In this document: piece by piece, positions 27,088 to 41,950 of the stretch | How the letters are laid out: each line of letters opens with the position of its first letter | How positions within the stretch are numbered: position 1 is the first letter of the stretch | NCBI RefSeq assembly: GCF_040581485.1 | Contig: NC_090132.1 | Span: forward strand, 29,585,911 to 29,649,910 | Direction: 5' to 3' | Source of the DNA: Linepithema humile | Lineage: Eukaryota > Arthropoda > Insecta > Hymenoptera > Formicidae | DNA: 64,000 bases | Program-made: the position numbers and the translations under genes | Notes under the pieces: model-generated | Databases searched by the model: none | Told to the model about the DNA's origin: nothing | The model's input: the letters and a program-made list of their open reading frames with translations, nothing else

Positions 27088-29800
27088 CTATAATATACAA
27101 GGTGGCGGATAATTATTTATCAAAGCTACTTAAACGAAACGTTCGGTGAAATTGGCCCATCGAAGCTCGCATAAATCTATAGAAAAGAAGTGGAAAAATC
27201 GGGACGATTTTCTCAATTAGACCGTCCGAAATAATTGAGAACGCGCCGCAGCGTGTGCGCCGGTCAAGGAAATGCAATTTATTCGAGTTAGCGATTACTC
27301 CCCGCGAAGATACAGTTTGTGTGACGCGTGGAACACCCAGGAGCGGTCGCTGAAAGAGAATGAGAAAGCAAGAGGAGAGTCGGTGACCAGAGCTGGAGGA
27401 GCGCGCGCGAGACACTGCCTCGAGAGCTCGTTATACGGCCGATGGGAATGCGACGTTGCAGCTCGCGGTGGGACCACCCTGTTCGAAACCGGGGACCGAG
27501 GGACAATGTCTCACTTGAATTTACTATCGGCCCCATATTCCTCGTAGCCATTCGACTTTCTTGCGACGACGGCTTTCGCTGTGGGTTCAGCGGATCAACG
27601 TATTCGTGGAGAACGCGTCCGTGGCCTTTTCGAGGACCCGCGAAGGCGTTTAAAAATGAAGAACAGTTACGTTTTCCCTTTGTGGGACAAAAAAAAAGTA
27701 CGATGACATCACGGATCGAATCCAAACTGAACATTGTAAACAGATTAGCCAATTCTGAACTGGTAAAATTAAGCATAATATACTTCGGCAAATGTGACTC
27801 GTAATAAAGTTATGCAATTATAAAAAAAATACGATATTTAGTATCTAAAATTAAGAAGTTTAAACGCGCGAAAAGAAAGTCGTCATTACAGTTTACTTAT
27901 ATCACTAGTTTTTTTGAACATCCTATACGGACATGTGTATGAAATTCGTGAGAAATACTCAACGGTCGTGCACACAAGTATTACGCAAGTGAAGCTGGCG
28001 TGAACATTGGTTCACACCAACGCGTTTGCGAACCAGTAGCATTTAGTCGGGGTTCTCGACCACTAGGTCGACATCCGGCGAGGCCGTTGCTAATGCCGAT
28101 AATAATAATGAGAACGACGACAGCGCTGCCAATTATGCGACGCACTTTTCTCCGCTCTTTCGCTCCATCTAAGTCGAGTCAGCTGACTACGCGGTCGATG
28201 ATGTCACTGTTGCAGCGTACTCTCCGTCCTCATGGAGAAGTGACACCCACTTGAAAGGCCGAACACCTACCACTTGCGGCACGACGTCACGATAACAGAA
28301 CTCCTCCTTCGCGACTTGTTTCTTTCTCTCCCTCCTTTTACGCATCCGAGCCTTTTGTGTCCTTCTCGAGTATCAAATTCTTTCTTCTTATTCATCTTTA
28401 ATAATAGCTACATGCTCCTTTTCGTGGATTTAATTAAAAGTTGAATAACATTCTTTTTCTCCTTTAATTCAATTCTTTAATCCCTGCAAATTATTATACT
28501 TCCTAGAAATATAGCAAACTATTATTCCTTTCTCTCGCTCTTCTCATTTCCATTTCAACATTTAAGAGGCTCTTTTGTGAGCATTTATATTCTCTGATGC
28601 TGCAATAATTATCAGCAGTGTTGTTTTATTTTTCCACAAGTTAAATCAAATATTCGAGCTCAGGATTATTTAATTTTTGTACACCTAAAGTATGTCGAAG
28701 AAAGTTTATGTTCTAAGATATAAAAAAACTTTATTCTATTCTCTGCCCATCTGTCTTTCCCTGTCTCCACTACTTCACCCACGCGCTAAACGGTCGTGAG
28801 TCCCTCACGCCTGGCGAGAGCTTATTAGAACACACGAATAGAATCCTCCGAGCAGTGTGTCTCCATAAACGGCAGGATTCGCCCACGTCTCAACAACGTC
28901 TCGAAAGGTATACCTGTCGCTTTTGTTGTGTGTTGAGCGTGCTTTTTTCCAATCATTAACGAGCTCCCTGTCTGCGTCGTGTTGCGCGACGTAGGAAAAG
29001 TCTCTTTGTTTACGGGATCCAAACGGGATTCCCTGCGCTCCTCCCAGTGAATCAATTAAATGCAATTGTTCGCGCGACACGTGCTACTCGCGGTGACATT
29101 GATGAAGATTGCTTCGCATCGTCGTGCACAGGGCTACACGAATTTCGAAACACACTTACTTCGATCCGTTATAAATCCGGAGCCGAAACTAAAATGTTGA
29201 CTGTCTATTATTTTTTTACAAATTTCTTAGCAACAAGATTTCATCTCTAAAATAATTTATAGATGAATATTGTAAGAAATTATTAATGGCATACATTAAA
29301 ATAATCGAAGTAAGAAGAAAATGTTGTAAATCGGTTGCCAAAAGGTAAAATTAAAAGTAACTGCAAAAGCGTTCGGCAAGTTGCAACAAGATCGATCCCC
29401 GAAAAATTCCACGGCGCGTCTTTGAAACGACATCCGTTTCTTCGATCGGCGACATAGTGCGCGACATCATAGTCGCCTCTTTTTCCGACGAGCAGTTCGT
29501 CGCCGAGTATTTGCCGCGATCCGTCGAAATATTGGGGTGTTCAGCGTATAATAAGACACGGTAGAACGTTGCTTCGGACACCTCGGACACATGTCAGCAC
29601 CGCCGCCCGACGCAGCCACTCGTTCCACAACGGAGTGTATATCCGCCACTCGTCAATTAGACGCGACATCCTTTCCGACACGAAAAACCTGGCCGGGCTA
29701 GTACCTCGAATCGGGGACGAGGGGTTTCGGAAGAATGACATTAACATACCGAGCGACGTGGGGCGGCGGAAAAGAGCGAGCAAGAGGAGAGAAAGAAGAA

Positions 29801-29811
29801 GAGAGAGAGAG
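29801..29811. repeat. Short GA run
   Basis: About five GA units end a longer purine-rich stretch that begins near 29771, within a GC-rich island. Confidence 0.85.
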
Positions 29812-30294
29812 TAAAAGGTGCAGACGGACATGACGACGGTACGGACGAGACTAGCAAGAAACCGGCGGCTCCTAAACGTCGTCCAGCTTTCGAGAAACCG
29901 GCGGATTCCGCGCGTTTCTACGGAATCGATCGAACTTCACGCCTGCTGGAACGATCGGGCGCGGGTAATTAAGACGACTTGATTCTGCGCTGCCGTCTTC
30001 ATCAAGCATTGATCATTTAAGGAGGTCGCCGACATTTCATTCAAGGAAAAAGAGATCGCCGGTTTTCTGTCGCAGTCAGAAAATTATTATTCGAAAAATC
30101 AATGCGTATCGTCGATCGCCGAATAAATAATAAAATAATTATGTAAATTATATCGCAGTAATAATAAAAATCTACAATTATTCTGGAGCGCGCGTGAAGC
30201 TAAATTTGGAATATCTTTAAACTGCATGTCCTTATTTGCACAGCTTCCTTCAAATTTTACGCATTATTTCTTACGTCAATATCCGAATTTTCAG

Positions 30295-30385
30295 AGTGAA
30301 AAATTTCGGTGACACAAAATTCATCGAACGCAATCCAGCCGGTCAATATAGACGTCTAATTTGCAACTCCTCGAATTTCCACTAA
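30295..30385 (+). other. Weak candidate terminal exon
   Basis: A strong-looking acceptor (ccgaattttcag, AG at 30293-30294) is followed by a 29-codon open frame to TAA, containing TKFIERNPAGQYRRLICN. It is too short to judge by composition, and it sits at the edge of a GC-rich island that is open in several frames. Confidence 0.18.
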
Positions 30386-33300
30386 TCGCCGATCGATACG
30401 GTCGAGTGCAGGAGCACCCGTTACTTCCGGTGTGAGCGAGCCGACGACCTTCGCTCCCACCGACGATCGTCTCCAAGTTGGGAAGACGGAACCCGGACAA
30501 TGAGGTCCAGCGCGGTCTGGGAGACAGGCTGGCCGAGGGTGAAAAGCCTCGGGGCTCCGGGCGTCGCTCAATTATGTCTGTATGTAAGGCGCCGCGAGGG
30601 CTTCCCCGTACAATGAAATGCTCGCGCGCGCAGGATGTCCGCGCGCGGTGGATGGGGGGATCTCTTCGTGTTGAGGCGTCGTGGGATACGTCGCGAGACA
30701 CCGTATACATAGGGTGGGCGTCAAGGACTCTTGGCGCGCGGCAGGATAGACGGCGATCCGGTGCGGCTGCCATATGTGGACACCGTGTAGACGATGGCGG
30801 CAACACGCTCGTAGCGGGCCGGAACGCGTAACCGTATGTGCGCAACCGTATATGTGTAACGCGTGCAAGAGTGTCTCGCACGGCGGACGCACACCGACGA
30901 CGCGCTCGTCTAGTTGTCGTCCTGTCTATATGTAAGTCTGCTACCGTGGCCTGCGCGTACAAACTAAGTAAATATTATACGATTTAGCAACTGTTTGTTA
31001 AACGTTTGTGAACTCTTCCTATCGGAAGGTAAAAGACACTTGATAAATAATTCGATAGAATTGATTGTGAAACGGTTGATCTGTCGACAAGGTGGCAATT
31101 AATGAAGGATGGCTAAAACATATTCGTCGGAGAAAATAATCGAGAGATTATTGTAAAAATGTAGCACTGCCGCGTACGTATCCTTTTAAATATCACGTGT
31201 GAAAGAACATTGAATGTAATATATTTATTGTTATTAAAATGTCCAATGCTTTATATTAAAGTTGCACAAATGAATTTTGCTCTGCATCCTTTCGCGATCA
31301 ACTTTTACTAACTTAAAGCGGTAATAAACCACCTCTTTTTTTCGTCGTATGCTAAATTTCGCGCTTTAACTACTGAAAAGTCAACTTTTCATAAAATTAT
31401 CCTATTATATAAGGATACAGCGTTAATTATGTACGCTAATGCCCACGTGCCGCAATAAGGATATTTGCAGGCCATTGAACAGCACACGTGCCCTGATTGG
31501 CCATCTATAGCTTAGTCTGTACACGTCTTAAAGGAGTTCACTTTCGGTCTGACAGCGCGTGCTGATGTAAGCGACCGTTTTGCGGCATTGCGCCGATCAA
31601 TCGTCCGGCTTTTCAGCGCTCAGTCGCGAACTGGTTTTGCAGGAACGTATTTACGTTAATAGGGCACCCGTGTGCCAAATCTGTAACGCGAAATGGCATG
31701 AATAAGACCGAGGGAATGCCATTAGCGGCCATGCGAGAGAATGTAACCAGACGTGCCCCTCTGCCGTCAAATATACGTCTTTTAGCAACGTGGATTTATA
31801 AGCGGCTACTTTTAGCACTTAGCGTTACATTCACTTACGCGTCAGTCCTTCGAGATGAAGAGATCGCCATAAAGGTTATTAAAACCGGGTAATTATTATC
31901 CACGGGCCAGCGGAACGATGATGCAAACTATAACGTTAAGTAATATCCTTGCTAATGTATTCCCCGCCGTCGATGATTGCAATAAATGGCCTGTGCGGCG
32001 CCGCTGATGTCGTCCGAGATCAGTGATCGATAACTGCTCATTTGCGCGGATCGTGTTCGTCGACGGTGACAACATAGAATCGATTATTTTGTCAATTTTT
32101 CTCGCTGATAGAAAAAACACTCCTCATTTTCCTTTACGCGTCGCCTTATTCGTACGTATGAACTAGGCGGAATCTGGCACGTAGGCCCGAATGCGATGCG
32201 ATTGTAAAATCCGTCCGGTATAATCGACGTAATTGTGGACCGATCGATGCCTGGATAATTCTAGGTGGGTATCTACCTACCCGCCGGCCGGTTCGCCTTT
32301 CATTTCGCGCGGCCCACGTAATACGCGTACGATATGTGCAGCGAACGATTGCAGAAAAAGAGCGCAGGATTCGACAGGTGCACGAGAAAGAAATCAATCC
32401 CTCAGCGGAAAGATGAGATTGGCAATGGGCGAAAGTCACGCATACGTTTCTGCATCCTCAAAATTCAGTGGTATCGGCAAGGTTATTGCTGGGTGTCAAA
32501 ACTTTGAAACGTTTACCCGCAGAATGCAGATTTCATTGGAGGGAGTTGCGTGTTCAATTTCTACAATTGCCTTCTCGTGCACGCATTTTCTCACTTATAT
32601 AATACCGAGTAATTCAACACTCCTTCATGCAAATGAGATAATGAATTTTACTGTTTTGCAATTATTACGTTTCTGAAAAAACAAACGACCTCGATGAACA
32701 GCGATATGTCTCATCGTGCACGATATGTCTCTTAGCATCCGCACACGTCAATCGATGTACGCGACAGAAGAAGGTCAATTATCTCCTACATTCCTATCAA
32801 TCACGACTAAAAAAAAAAAAAAACGTTGCAAACAGCTAAGAGGACAATAAACGAAGCGCCGATGACGCGTTTCTTTGTCCCGTAGTTCTCCCGTTCGCGG
32901 AAAAGGATGCACCCGGTAGAAAAGTACGCGGTCGTGGAATTCCTTCGCAGTCGGTTGCCCTCGAGTACGCGTATCCGAGCTACGTGTACACTCAAGGTGG
33001 AATACACGGTGGAATACGTGCGCACGTCTGCACGGCGGAGGCTGAATTCTAGCTGTGGCGAAGCCCTCGTAATCTTTAGCCCCCGAGGTCAGCACGAGCG
33101 CGTCCGTACGACCGGAGATCCTTCGCAGATAGAAAGAAGCTCCGGCTGAGAAACTCGTGTTGGTACGTAGCGGGGGATGCTAACTCGTATTGGTAGATGG
33201 GCGCCTACCGACCCGGGTCTTCTTCAGGGACCTTCTGCATATTATGCGGCCGAAGTCGTGCCTCGGCTAAGACAAAGAGCTTTACGGATGCCACGTTGAG

Positions 33301-36300
33301 ATAGCGTCAGTAACGACGCGACTGTGAGAGGCGAGAGAATAGCTCCAGTTTTCGGAGAGGCGAATCAAGCTGGTGGAATAAAATTTATTCAGGGTTGCTA
33401 TGTGTATTACGGTGAATAATAATCATTGATGATACGTAGAAAAAATTTAAATCAGATTTCCTGTAATTTGAAAGCAGCAAAGAATTGTTATTTTCTGAAG
33501 CGATCGTATTAACGATTTTAATAGTTCACTTGCACATTTTTGCTGAATGAGAATGTTTAATTTTAAAAATTTCTAAAAGATCGATTGATAAAAATTAATC
33601 TGTTTAGAAGAATATGCGACGGAGAAGATATATAGCTGGGAGAAAAATACGATAAGAATTTGGTTTACTTCTTAGTTATCGCGCTAAATGCTTGCACATG
33701 TATAATGGATTTCTGCTCTATCAACAAATTTCTATTACGTACGTGCTCATCAAATGTTGTCATTGAATAAACATTGTCTTGAAAACTGCGTATTCTCTTG
33801 ATTTAAGATAAGATCTGTCCACTTATATTTTTATATTTAGAGAGATTTATTGTTATGAATTCCTTCAATATGTTTGTCAATATGTGCTATCTAAAGCTTA
33901 CAAATTGTAAGAATTGCTTCAGACTTGGAAAATAAAAATTATCGTAAAAATTTTACTACAAACAATACCTTCTTTCTATATTTCAAAATTATCTATAACA
34001 GATAATTTATGACTACTGAATCTTCACGTTTAGTGCTTACTTCAGAAATGAGCGATGTAAAATTAAGTACGCTAAAATCGTACGAATCCTATGAGTAATC
34101 TTCGTGATAACAGATGCCATTTAACACGTGGCTTTATCATATACAAACGCACGATAATAAGCTTGCTTCTAATTATCTGTAATGTGCTTTGATTCGAGTA
34201 TCTTTTTTAATTTTTATCATTTTTTCCCATTATCTATAGTATTTATGGATTTTGTGGAATGAGAAAAACTTTGTGTCCAACTTCAATTTATAATTTTACT
34301 TAATAATTTTTTAAATTATTACAAGACAAAGCCACGTACAAGCAATCTCCGAACAATCAACGTTCTCGAATAAAAATCCCACACTCTAACGCACTATCAC
34401 TGCATCGCTATGTACCGCAAATAGCCGATGCATATCTTCGATGAGAAAGAGCAATGTTCGAAGTAACGTTGATAATTTATCGCGGTAGCGATCTCCAGAT
34501 AGAGCGAAAGGGAAAAACGACAATCGAGCGTAAATCTCGGGGGGGCAGAAGATCGCGAGAGGTTGCGGAGCAACCGCGAGATATTCGTGACGCAATGCTG
34601 GATCTATGATCTTCGTTCGCGCGCGGCAAATCTCGACCCCGCGCTTTCAAGGATCTCGCCTGAAGATCCTTCTAGGATCTCGTCTCGCATCCTGCACCGG
34701 AGTCGAGTTCGCGCTATTGGCTCTTGGCTCCGCGGCGACTTTAGCATGGATTTAACCTCATTCCCGACGGTGACGTCAATCTTCGCCTTTCCCTCGGCTC
34801 TCTGTATCTTCCAGCATCTTCCAAGATGTGCAGGCAATCACCCATCGGCGGACAATTATGCGCCGCGGTCGTTACATGGCGTTCAATCGCCATTAGTTCA
34901 GTCGCGACGTTGTCGAAAATAATGGATAATCACGATAACGATTGCTGATGATGATGATCGCGCGAATCTCGGATTTGTCATCCATTATTTGGCTTAACGA
35001 TAGGTAAAATGTATTACCACGCGGCTGCAAATTGTGCCTGATTTCTGTAATCATCTCTAGCGACGCGAAAAGCGTACACACGCGCGTTAATGATTGCGTG
35101 CTATATTGCACGAGGCGATGGTTCAACGAATTGCAAGGAAGAGGAACGTGTGCTTATCGCGCCGATTGCAATTTATATTATGCAATGGCATATTAAATCG
35201 TGGCAATCGCGTGATGCTGCAATAAGCATATTAGTAATACTATGTGTACTACACTGTATCAACAGGGTTCAATAGACTTTTAAAAGTTTTGCAATCTACT
35301 AATCTTAATATCGTCATATCCGTTCTTTTTTTCTCTAGATAATAGCTCAGTATAATATGAATAAATATAAAACTTTATAGATTATGCTCCGAATTTTTTA
35401 CGTGCCGCATTAACTGTTGCATTTGTATTGAGTAAAAAACTCGTAGAAAATAAGACAACACAATTTTAAACTAAATTAGCATAATCTCTTAGTCATTTGA
35501 CGTAAAGAAATTATTACATGACGAAGGTAAGGGGTTATTGTAAAAGTTTTTCACTCCCGTTATTACTGCTCGTTGTGTCTCTGAGATTATATGTAGTCGA
35601 ACAATCGAAGAGTCATCGAAGCAAATTACAACAATCATTATGCGCGAATGTGTGCGCCGAACAATGCGCCGTTCTACGTGGATATTGACTAAATTTGCAA
35701 CTAGAAATAGCGTGGCGTTTCCATTTCGCGTCCTTGACGCAAAAGTATCGTTCCGTACAGCAGCGCATACTGGAGACGCATCGAGATTGCAATTACCATC
35801 AAACGCCATCGCGCTTCAACATTTTTTAACGCGTACAAGCGAAGCAGTTATGAATCATGACGCTCTTGTGTTTCTCTCTCCCCTTTGTTGGAGGCTGCGT
35901 TGCTAGCGCGCGGCTGCATAGTTCAACGTCTTATGCGATCTCTATGCTGCAAGCCGGGACGAGCCATCTATTATAGGCAGATGATTATCGATATTGGCTA
36001 ATGCTACCTTTCGCAAACGGGCATTCTTCGCGCGGCAATCGCGCGCTTTCCGCTGCCTTCCGCAAAATAAGCGCGAAGCGAGGCGCTTTGTCGGGCAAGA
36101 TACGCGCGTGACATTTATAAATGATTTATGTCGCAAAAAGACCGCGACTAATTGCGTTATTAACAACACCTGCGAATATGGATCCGTGCTTCATGTGTTA
36201 AGTGACTAAGAAATTATGTTAACGTTTTTCGTTTAAAATTGTATTATTATTGCGGTATGCTGCAATGCACATTCTCTGCAGAGAATCATATTAATTCGAA

Positions 36301-38590
36301 TGAAACAACTGCGTTTGTCGCTGAAATGATAAGTTCGCGTGGCACTGTATATTAACTTATTTATGTAACCTGGAACTCAATTTACGCTTTCTACGTAATT
36401 CCACAACACGAAAACTATGAGAAATGTATGTTATGTTAACCGCAAAATCTATTTTCCTTCTTCAGAGAGCTCTTCTCGAAAAAAATGTTTCGCAATCATA
36501 AAGATTTTTTGTGTGTAATAAATATTTAAAGAGGCGATAATCACGGCTGATAGTGCAATAAATAAAATCAAAACTTTAGACGGTCAGAAATTTTTAACGG
36601 TAAGAAATTGAACACGCAACTGCGAAGATTGAAAATCGACGACGAAGGTGCATAAATAACTTAAAGATAGAATCTGTATGATCGTCGGTGTATTCTTTCC
36701 CTCGAGCTGCATCAAAGCAGGTGGGGCAGTTCAGCGGAACGTGGGTTCGACATCAATACTCCCTAACTAAGATGGGTTATAAAGGTCTATGCGGGGACCC
36801 TTAAAAAGTTCCTCATGAAGAATTCACGGTCGACCATCCACAAGGCCACTCAAGGATGCTCCAAAAGCCACACTCTTGACTTTACAAAATATATCTCGGT
36901 AGCACATGACTTCGGGGATCTATTCTATATTTTCTACACACAAAAAATCATATTTCGAGACTAATATTTACTTTACGGTGCATATTTGGAAAATTTCATT
37001 ATTTCGTATTAAGTTATTATTATGGCTGTGTTCATCGAGTCGATTCGAGTCCTTAAATTAGTCGGCACATGAAACGATCGCGAAATTTATTTCACACTGC
37101 CCGAAGGCACTTCGGCACTCATTACATAGTGCGTCACGTGTCACGGAGAGATAAGTTGCGATATTTAAACTGGATTGGCGTTCGCGTGCTCGGTAGTATT
37201 TTGTGACTGCGGTTGACATTTGCTCGAAGACCGGTCGAAGTGACAAATTGCAAGAGAGATCGGTAGATGTAAGTCGATCCACACAGTCGTATATTGCGCA
37301 ACTTATTTATCACCGGCGCGAATTGTTCTCGTTCGAAAAGTCTGCGCACGGCGCCAGTTACTGCTGATCATCTTGCAATTGCGACGAAACGATAGATAGA
37401 AACGGTAGGACGGCATAAACAAGGAAGAGCGCACGAAGATCTTACATAAGTTATTTATGCACCTGCGTCATCGATACAATTGACGAGTGGCGTTAAAGAA
37501 TGCCGACATCGCGGGCGATGTAAATGTAATATTCTATTACTTTAATTGCGATCGTATGTAGCATCGCATTCTATTTTCTCAAAATAATTAAATTTAAAAA
37601 TTATTGATGTCTCGAACATTCAAGCAATTATTTTTCTAACTTTTTGCATAATCCACAATAAGCCTAAAATTTCCTAGATAACAACAAGTGTAATTAAACT
37701 TTAATTTACGGCGTGAGGGTAGTCGATGATACTGAAATTCAAGCAGCAGTATTGACCATGTTATAAAACTAGGATTGTGCTCGGTGCATATCAATTCACA
37801 ATCGCGGATCTTAGAAGGCATTAATCGTGGTGGCGCCAAAGTTATCGTTTATCTCAATACTATTCCAGGAAAGGAAGTCGTGCTCCGCTGATCTCGTGCG
37901 TAGTTTTCGATTTCATTTTAATGATATTGATGGTATTCCAATGGTATTCACAGCGCCCTTTTCATACTTCCAAAATAGGCAGTCGGCTCTCACAGGAATT
38001 AATGCCTCTCTGTGTTTTAAAGTAGGTGCGTCTCTAGAAGAGCCGGAATACATTTTTCGAGTGAGTCGCGCGGGGTTCCGCCAAGCGGTTCTGAACCATC
38101 GCATCCATGTACGCATAACCATAAGACAACATCCCAAAAGTGGCGTACGTCCTCGCCATGATGCGGCAAACTAGGAGATGTCATTGTTATAATAAACGAC
38201 GCGTACAATCGACTGCAATCACCGCATTTTTGTTCGATCAAGACAAAGAGCTCGATTAGGAGCGCGTCTTTTGTTTGCATTACGTATTGTATCGTCAATC
38301 GTCACAGAATCGTCAAACGTATTCATCATCGAATAATCAATCAATTGAGAATGTCTATAAGAGAGACTATCAATACGGAATAAAATGTATTTGAACAATA
38401 GAATAAATTTATTATTCTCGAACCGAGGCTTAGTTGGATTAAAGTTCAAAAACTATGCACATATGTTGAATGTTATTAATAAAATCAGTTGGCACATTTT
38501 TGGTACATCTAAAACGTTTTCCACATTTTGTATATTGTCACCCACGTTATATTTTTTCCATCAATTCCACCCATTCGAATGCACATCCAG
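30386..38590. other. Long gene-poor stretch
   Basis: GC islands at 30.4-30.95, 32.2-33.35, 34.5-35.2 and 37.85-38.2 kb sit in AT-rich sequence. At 37.9-38.17 kb both strands are open with splice-like sites, but neither product is recognised. No RNA gene was seen. Confidence 0.55.
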
Positions 38591-38756
38591 CCCAACCACA
38601 ATTCAAAAGATCTGTGGAATGACCGTGAAAAATGCGTTGCTCAAATCAGCGCGACGAGAGATTGCTTTTGACGCCGATCAGCTGGAAAGCGTACTAGGAA
38701 AAAAAAAGAAAGAAAAGCCTCTCGCAAGAAAGAAGCAGGCCAACGAAGAGACTTGA
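38591..38756 (+). CDS. Candidate terminal exon with a Lys-rich C-terminus
   Basis: After the acceptor cacatccag (AG at 38589-38590), preceded by a pyrimidine-rich stretch, 54 codons run to TGA. They include MTVKNALLKSARREI, FDADQLESVLG and a basic tail GKKKKEKPLARKK. Third positions are GC-rich compared with the AT-rich surroundings, which favours coding. No upstream exon could be joined and the product is not recognised. An internal ATG would allow a 45-residue single-exon product. Confidence 0.25.
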
Positions 38757-41336
38757 AAGACACTTATTAATGGTCCACAAGCAGATGTCACATGCTCGTC
38801 GGTCGATGTTTTCCAAACGGGCGTCGCCGCCAACGCAAGCTTCTTATCCCAGCGTTCAAGTCTCCGACGGTTACTAACGATTCTGCGAACATAAGGCCCC
38901 GTAGGTCCCGCAGGGGCCTGAGGAAGAAATTCCAGACCCGTACGCTCCTCGTGTTTGCAGGCTCCGCGTGAACTTTCATTTTCAAAAGTGACGGAAAGAG
39001 AGATCTCAGTCTCTCCTACGAACTATACATACGCTTGAGAGTCATACTAGAATCTCTCTAAGAAGGAATTCCCAAGTAATTGTCTACTGAGACCCAAGAA
39101 ACATCGGTAAGAATTCGCAAGTCTTCTACTTACAAATATCGATAAAATCGCTAAACTTTTGTTTAATAAAATATTTTATAAAATAGCCGAACTATTCAAA
39201 AATAGTTTAATAATTTCATGTTTTGTAATATCAGCGCATAAAAATATTTTAGTGCTGTTGTTTTATGTAAAATGTGCCAATGTTTGTTTATTAATTTATT
39301 ACTCTGTTGAGTATATTTAAATTCAATGAAATGCTAATTTTTATAAAGTCGGGAATATATTATAATTTTCTAAAATTAGTGTGACCTCGGTATCTTATAA
39401 AATATTTTGTTAGTTTCCTACATATTTTTAAATTATTTTATTTTCGGATTGATTATTTAAAAGTATCAAAAAAGTACTGAAAAAAAAAATATATTGAAGA
39501 ACTTTAATTGCGAGAGTCTTCTTCGCAACGGTGAACGTATGAATATATGACTTATGATTTAGCAACTTCGATAACAAAATTACGTTGTGCTTCAATTTCA
39601 ACGTCAACAAAGCGGGGAAATGCGAAACGAGAGGTCAATAAACTGTTATAATAATTCGAATTTAGTTTCGTACTGGTTCAACTGTAATGTATGCAAGAGA
39701 ATCAAGAACAATCGCAGAATACATCAATAAGAATCCTACAATTTCCGAACATGAAAGTTGAATTCACTGCGATTATTTAATCTTTGGACTGTGAAAGACA
39801 CATTATATATGCCGAATATATGAACTTTACTTCTTTACACACTTATCACGTGTATAATTAACTTGGCATATGCATGAATAATATCTGTCCCTGTTCAACA
39901 CTAACTGCGGTAAGCAGAAAATAGCTGCAAAAGGAATATTTTATAAATACAGATGTGACAAAATAAATCAATTGATACACGATTTTCCAATAAGATATAC
40001 ATCTTAAACCCGAAAGCATTTTAACAATAAAACTAATTTATGTGGCGCCAGCAACGTTACCTGCCACTTTTTTACAAAAATACCTCAGACGATTATTACC
40101 CTACTAAAAAATATCTTCCATAAAAAATATACTCTAACAGTTTTACGAAGTTTTAGTCGAAATTCTTGTTGAATCCTAGAGAAAAATGCAGTTGTCGCTC
40201 GCATGTGATATGCGAAAGTCACTGATTTATCTATTGCACGAGAAAAGAATGTACGCAAGAAAAGAGATGTATCAATGTGTTGAAACAGAGACAGTTTCAG
40301 CTTGACTGCTTGAAGTTTCTTTAGGAACTTTCGCCAAGCGAGCGAATGAACTCATCGGAAAAAAGGAATGACTTTACGTATATTCGAAAACAATGTCTAA
40401 TATCTGCAAGAAGATCGATGTAGCGCAACGCTACAACACTTCACGGTATGCTTTCACGCGATAGACTTCGAGAGACGATGTGGAGTTTCATTGAAAATAT
40501 AAGATTTTTAAAATAAATTCTAAATTCTATCTGTTCAACAGGAAGATCGCATTTGACGTAGAAACACAATGAAAATCGCTCTACTCCAATTAGCGTTACA
40601 TGTGCGGAAAGAACGTGAGTTTTTACGCTTAAAAATCTTATCGTTATATAATCCAAGCATGTCAGAAAGATAGGAACATGTATGAGTTGATGTTATGATT
40701 GCTGCCGCAACGAGATCACATTACAAAAGGTAAACTCGCTACGACGATTACAGTTTGGCGCGTAAAAATGGCAAGTAGCATCAAGAAACGATTCTCCGCA
40801 AATTTGCACAAATTTATATCTTACTCACCTCAGTTTAACATTCATGCAGTCTGAGAATATATCCGAGAAGAAACCAATAGCAGAATTCCACTGTCCTCAG
40901 TGATTTCAAGAAGAAACTCCAATGTTTACTTTCGCGGCGAGTCTTCGAAATTGGCGATGTTTACACTCACACGCACCAAGCATTTAAAATTGTCGTCGCC
41001 GAAGAAACACTGTTCACTTCCCGATTTCGCGAAAGAGATGTGTATTGATTTATAAATTGTACTAAGAGCGATTCGATAATGTCGACCTGTTGTAACGCAA
41101 GACAACTGACATCGCTCGCCGCCCGTTGCCAGGCGCCTCGATGCGAGATGAACAGACTCCTGGCGAGCACGCGTTGATGAAATCGTGGCCGTATATGAAA
41201 GATCGAGTTCACGCACTCGATAAGAGAAGATGCACGCGTAAGCACACGTTATCACTGTCGAACGTGTCTATCCCTCACTTTGCGTCTATCCTGACATTGC
41301 TGACCACGAAGACGACGAGTTCGAGAATCACGGATT
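38757..41336. other. AT-rich spacer
   Basis: Mostly AT-rich with frequent stops in all frames, apart from a small GC patch at 38.8-38.95 kb. I see nothing supportable in it. Confidence 0.65.
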
Positions 41337-41806
41337 TTGAAAATAATCCCACGCGTTCAATTCTGTCCAGCTCGCGAGAGCAATGTGTTTTCACTGAACA
41401 AACACCGATTCGATCTCGCTTCTGTCAACGTTAGAGCACTGATCTCGAACACTGTCCAAGCGGATCTGCATCGAGAGCACTTTGTGGAAAGTCAGGGAAT
41501 TCCGCGCGATAAGAAATACGGATCACTCACTCAATTTCCTTGGCACACGAGAAGAGAGAAGCTGGAGTCGAACGCGGGAGATAGAAAAGAACGACGAATA
41601 CGGGCGAGAGAAAGAGCACGAGCGCGCGCGAGTATACGAAAGAGGAAGAGTCGGCTTTCACGAGAATTCCTGCCGATCCTTCGGAGCCTTCTCTTCGGTC
41701 CGCGCGTCTCACCTTGCGGAGAGCGAGTCTCCAGGTCGGCCATACAACGACGCACAGGTCCACGCTGGGCAGGACTCTCCCTTTGCCTCTCCTGCTGTAT
41801 TCGTCT

Positions 41807-41830
41807 TCTCTCTCTCTCTCTCTCTCTCTC
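41807..41830. repeat. (TC)12 microsatellite
   Basis: This is a perfect TC dinucleotide run inside the GC-rich island. It is purine-rich GAGA on the - strand. Confidence 0.95.
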
Positions 41831-41843
41831 CCTTTCCACCTTC

Positions 41844-41860
41844 TACCACCACCACCACCA
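41844..41860. repeat. (ACC)n trinucleotide run
   Basis: About five ACC units lie just after the TC run and are followed by interrupted ACC/GTC units. Confidence 0.85.
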
Positions 41861-41950
41861 ACCGTTACCACCACCGTCGTCGTCATCATCGGCACAGCGC
41901 TCAGGCAGGGCCGAAGCACCTTCTCTTTTGCCGCCGTCGGGTTTCCTTAG

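Larger units (their letters stand above)
20223..30294. other. Long gene-poor stretch
   Basis: AT-rich with GC islands at 20.25-20.55, 21.0-21.25, 22.0-22.3, 25.8-26.1, 27.2-27.8 and 28.8-30.0 kb. The islands are open in three or more frames at once, which argues against real exons. No domain or mobile element was recognised. Confidence 0.6.

Noticed and set aside
27288..27791. 167-codon - strand ORF and overlapping + ORFs
   Set aside because: Several frames are open over the same GC-rich patch and the products are not recognisable.
30321..30962. 213-codon - strand ORF
   Set aside because: Arg-rich product of a CpG-rich island that is also open in other frames; no domain or splice support.
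36690..36900. Stretch resembling a structured RNA or element fragment
   Set aside because: No tRNA boxes, snRNA motifs, terminal repeats or target-site duplications could be identified.
37913..38174. Both-strand open region with splice-like sites
   Set aside because: The - frame starting MARTYATFGMLSYGYAYMDA and the + frame are equally open; no family or partner exon.
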